The position numbers and the translations under genes are program-made. Positions 61,835 through 64,000 of a stretch of 64,000 bases of DNA are shown here, piece by piece. The stretch lies in the NCBI RefSeq assembly GCF_019711655.1, contig NZ_JAIGNU010000001.1, positions 1,335,501 to 1,399,500 on the forward strand. The letters run 5' to 3'. The number at the start of each line of letters is the position of its first letter. Within the stretch, counting starts at the first letter, position 1. This DNA comes from Qipengyuania mesophila. Its GTDB lineage: Bacteria; Pseudomonadota; Alphaproteobacteria; Sphingomonadales; Sphingomonadaceae. Below the pieces are notes generated by a model. It was not told where the DNA came from, did not search any database, and was given only the letters and a program-made list of their open reading frames with translations.

Positions 61835-62530
61835 ATGAAGAAGTCGCGCATCCTTACCGCCAGCCTGGCCGCCGTCTCGCTGATGACCGTCTCGGCCTGC
61901 GTTACCGACCCCAATACCGGCGAGAAGAAGGTCTCGCGCACCGTGCTCGGCACCGCCGGCGGCGCGATCGCGGGCGGCCTGCTCGGCGGCGTCATCGGCG
62001 GCAAGACCGGACGCATCATCGGCGCAGCCGCGGGCGGCGTCGCCGGCGGCGTGGTCGGCTACAAGATGGATCAGCAGATCAAGGAGCTGAAGGAGCAGAC
62101 CGCCGGTTCGGGCGTCGACGTCAGCGAAGTCGACGGCGGCGACGCGATCCTCGTCAACCTGCCCGACGGTGTGACCTTCGCCACCGGCAGCTACACCATC
62201 TCGCCGGGCTTCCGCGACCTGCTCGACCGCGTCGCCGCGAGCCTGCGCGAATATCCCAACAGCCTCGTCGACGTCTATGGCCACACCGACACCACCGGTT
62301 CCGCCGAATCGAACCAGCGCCTGTCCGAACAGCGCGCGCAGGCGGTGGCGAACTACCTGATCTCGCAGGGCGTCAGCTCGTCGCGCATCCGCTGGATGGG
62401 CTTCGGCGAAACGCGCCTCAAGGTGGCGACCGGAGACAATGTCAACGAGCCGCTCAACCGCCGCGTCGAAATCAAGATCATCCCCTTCGACGAACAGGAC
62501 GTCCAGGCCGCGCAGGCCCAGGGCAACTGA
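61835..62530 (+). CDS. OmpA-family lipoprotein with glycine zipper
   Basis: A 231-residue lipoprotein: signal peptide with lipobox TVSAC (Cys about 22), a glycine-zipper stretch (GGAIAGGLLGGVIGGKTGRIIG and GGVAGGVVGYKM) that may insert in membrane, and a C-terminal OmpA domain (YGHTDTTGSAESNQRLSEQRAQAV, RVEIKIIPF) for peptidoglycan. Similar to the Pal-like/YiaD family. ATG 61835 follows GAGGAGGAAG. A terminator follows. Confidence 0.93.
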   Translation: MKKSRILTASLAAVSLMTVSACVTDPNTGEKKVSRTVLGTAGGAIAGGLLGGVIGGKTGRIIGAAAGGVAGGVVGYKMDQQIKELKEQTAGSGVDVSEVDGGDAILVNLPDGVTFATGSYTISPGFRDLLDRVAASLREYPNSLVDVYGHTDTTGSAESNQRLSEQRAQAVANYLISQGVSSSRIRWMGFGETRLKVATGDNVNEPLNRRVEIKIIPFDEQDVQAAQAQGN

Positions 62531-62563
62531 GCAACGATCCCTTCGGGACGATCGCAAAGACTT

Positions 62564-62594
62564 GGGGTCGGCCTGCGGGCCGGCCCCCTTTTCG
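62564..62594 (+). terminator. Rho-independent terminator after the OmpA-family lipoprotein gene
   Basis: GGGGTCGGCC (62564-62573) pairs with GGCCGGCCCC (62578-62587, one G-U pair) around TGCG, followed by CTTTTCGTTT. It lies 34 bases past the stop and between convergent genes. Confidence 0.8.
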
Positions 62595-62596
62595 TT

Positions 62597-63370
62597 TCAG
62601 TCCCGGGTTAGCCGCTGCGCCAACCGCTCGACCGCGGCGCCATGGATCGCGGGGGCGCTGACGAGCACACCGAAGGCGCGCGGGTCGCGCTTGTTGTAAT
62701 CGAGCTTGCGGCCATAGGCGTCGCTCACCGCTGCGCCCGCCTCGCGCGCGATCATGCCCGCGGCGGCGATGTCCCATTCGAAGCCCCAGCGCACCGTCGC
62801 CACCAGATCGGCCTCGTCGGCCGCGACCATGGCGATACGCAGCGCGATCGAGTTGGGCTGGTCGACCGCGACCAGGTCGGTATCGACCTTGGGCAGCGCA
62901 TGTGCGGGGACGCGCGCGCCGACCAGCTCGCCCCGGGCCGAAGCCCGCAGCCGCTCGCCGTTGCGCCAGGCGCCCTGGCCTGCCACCGCGGTCCAGTTCT
63001 CGCCGCGCGCGGGGGCGCAGAGCGCGCCGATCAGCGGGCGTCCGCCGCTGATGAGCGCGACCGAGACCGCCCAGCCGCTGCGCCCACGGATGAAATCGCG
63101 CGTGCCGTCGACCGGGTCGACGAGCCAGATGAGATCGTGGTCGAGCCGCGCGGGATCGTCGGCGGTTTCCTCCGACAGCCAGCCCGCTGCAGGCAGCAGC
63201 GCGCCGAGCTCGCGCTTGAGGAAGGCATCGACCGCCAGGTCCGCCTCGCACACCGGATCGCCGGGCCTTTTTTCCCATGCGTTCAGGTCGTTGCCCGCCC
63301 CCGGCCACAGGTCGTAGGCGATCCTCCCGGCTTCGGAGACGATGGATTCGAGGCGCTGGCTGTCGATCAT
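62597..63370 (-). CDS. cysQ: 3'(2'),5'-bisphosphate nucleotidase-like phosphatase
   Basis: A 257-residue inositol-monophosphatase-fold protein. LSEETADD (metal site), [13 protein letters not shown] (about 86-98), and [11 protein letters not shown] with the late Asp give the typical Li-sensitive phosphatase pattern; the details fit CysQ/PAP phosphatase more than inositol monophosphatase. It would recycle 3'-phosphoadenosine phosphate from sulphate assimilation. It is a second member of the fold in this window besides 16943-17716. Confidence 0.82.
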   Translation of the reverse strand: MIDSQRLESIVSEAGRIAYDLWPGAGNDLNAWEKRPGDPVCEADLAVDAFLKRELGALLPAAGWLSEETADDPARLDHDLIWLVDPVDGTRDFIRGRSGWAVSVALISGGRPLIGALCAPARGENWTAVAGQGAWRNGERLRASARGELVGARVPAHALPKVDTDLVAVDQPNSIALRIAMVAADEADLVATVRWGFEWDIAAAGMIAREAGAAVSDAYGRKLDYNKRDPRAFGVLVSAPAIHGAAVERLAQRLTRD

Positions 63371-63377
63371 GGAGAAT

Positions 63378-63410
63378 GGCCCGCGCCCTGCACCCGAATG
63401 CGGGCCTTTT
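63378..63410 (+). terminator. Weak terminator-like hairpin upstream of sucC
   Basis: GGCCCGC (63378-63384) pairs with GCGGGCC (63400-63406) around a 15-base loop, followed by TTTTC. No plus-strand gene ends just before it, so it could be an attenuator in the sucC leader or lie by chance in the cysQ promoter region. Confidence 0.4.
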
Positions 63411-63488
63411 CAAGCGCGCCCAGACATGCTTATGGCGCTCGCGACTCTTATTCCCCCACGCGCATCACGCGAAGGACGAAGCTTCGAC

Positions 63489-64000
63489 ATGAACATTCAC
63501 GAATACCAGGCCAAGGAACTGCTCGCGAAATACGGCATCGGCATCCCCGCGGGCCATGCCGCTCTGACCGTCGAAGAGGCGGTCGCAGGCGCCAAGCAGC
63601 TGCCCGGGCCGCTCTATGTCGTGAAGGCCCAGATCCATGCCGGCGGCCGCGGCAAGGGCAAGTTCAAGGAACTCGGCCCCGATGCCAAGGGCGGCGTCCG
63701 CCTGTCGAAGAGCATCGAGGACGTCGAAGCCAATGCCAAGGAAATGCTCGGCAACACGCTGGTGACCGTGCAGACCGGCGATGCCGGCAAGCAGGTCAAC
63801 CGCCTCTATGTCACCGACGGCGTCGACATCGCCGAGGAATACTACCTTTCGATGCTTGTCGACCGCGCCACCGGTCGCGTCGCCATGATCGTGTCGACCG
63901 AAGGCGGGATGGACATCGAGGAAGTCGCGCATTCGACGCCTGAGAAGATCACCACCATCACGATCGACCCGGCGCAGGGCTTCATGCCGCACCACGGCCG
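63489..64000 (+). CDS. sucC: Succinate-CoA ligase ADP-forming subunit beta, cut by right edge
   Basis: The first 170 residues of SucC, the ATP-grasp beta subunit of succinyl-CoA synthetase in the citrate cycle. The start [17 protein letters not shown] and the Gly-rich ATP-grasp loop [14 protein letters not shown], then [14 protein letters not shown], are diagnostic. ATG 63489 is preceded by the moderate site CGAAGGACGAAG. The remainder, and sucD, lie beyond the window. Confidence 0.95.
   Translation, partial: MNIHEYQAKELLAKYGIGIPAGHAALTVEEAVAGAKQLPGPLYVVKAQIHAGGRGKGKFKELGPDAKGGVRLSKSIEDVEANAKEMLGNTLVTVQTGDAGKQVNRLYVTDGVDIAEEYYLSMLVDRATGRVAMIVSTEGGMDIEEVAHSTPEKITTITIDPAQGFMPHHG

Overview
The window is one contiguous piece of a GC-rich alphaproteobacterial chromosome, most likely order Sphingomonadales and close to the Erythrobacter group. 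This is inferred from protein style and gene order: a GlnB/GlnK-type PII protein, MipZ instead of Min proteins, a three-gene cytochrome bc1 operon, BamF and class II GlpX fructose bisphosphatase. I see no prophage, insertion sequence, CRISPR array or rRNA operon. It is almost entirely housekeeping DNA, with genes packed tightly and often overlapping by 1 to 4 bases.

Layout. 1-6660: PII gene cut by the left edge, with a sigma-54 promoter; nuclease, PNPOx and hydrolase genes; prfC; a secreted carboxylesterase. 5911-13791: ydfG-pheT-pheS and rplT-rpmI on the minus strand, separated by three tandem paralogous AraC-type regulators. 13965-22617: a secreted or membrane unknown, two SDR genes, an outer-membrane barrel, hisN-like, prs, glpX, hom and two secreted unknowns. 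22977-26150: tonB-exbB-exbD-exbD, a strong terminator, then a third exbD. 26147-32344: an overlapping minus-strand operon mipZ / J-domain / phosphomannomutase / J-like / Lhr-type helicase. 32568-34568: CsgG-like gene, panC, tRNA-Gly. 34615-41473: OmpA lipoprotein, CPA antiporter, apt, cytochrome bc1 genes, pgeF. 41479-49380: pepN, an epimerase-like gene, an EamA transporter, ltaE, a small GNAT and a PH-domain pair. 49466-55965: dienoyl-CoA reductase-like SDR, tRNA-Thr, then gpmA-purE-purK-folA-dipeptidase-ribF. 56170-64000: ileS-lspA-bamF, CorC/CNNM protein, OmpA lipoprotein, cysQ-like gene and the start of sucC.

Working together: pheST, ileS, prfC, rplT, rpmI and the tRNAs serve translation; prs, purE, purK, apt, folA, panC and ribF serve nucleotide and cofactor synthesis; glpX, gpmA, pgm and sucC serve central carbon flow; petABC is the respiratory bc1 complex; tonB/exbBD, bamF, lspA and the OmpA proteins serve the envelope.

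The most unusual content is in the non-coding DNA: two copies of a roughly 240-270 base multi-hairpin element (50396-50632 and 60046-60318) whose hairpins differ in sequence but keep their shape; a 28-bp near-perfect stem just upstream of gpmA; a set of mutually exclusive hairpins downstream of panC; paired GC-rich extragenic palindromes at 5791-5898 and 56007-56096; and near-perfect operator-like palindromes ahead of tonB, the third exbD, petA and one AraC gene. All pairings were read by eye; no folding or database search was run.
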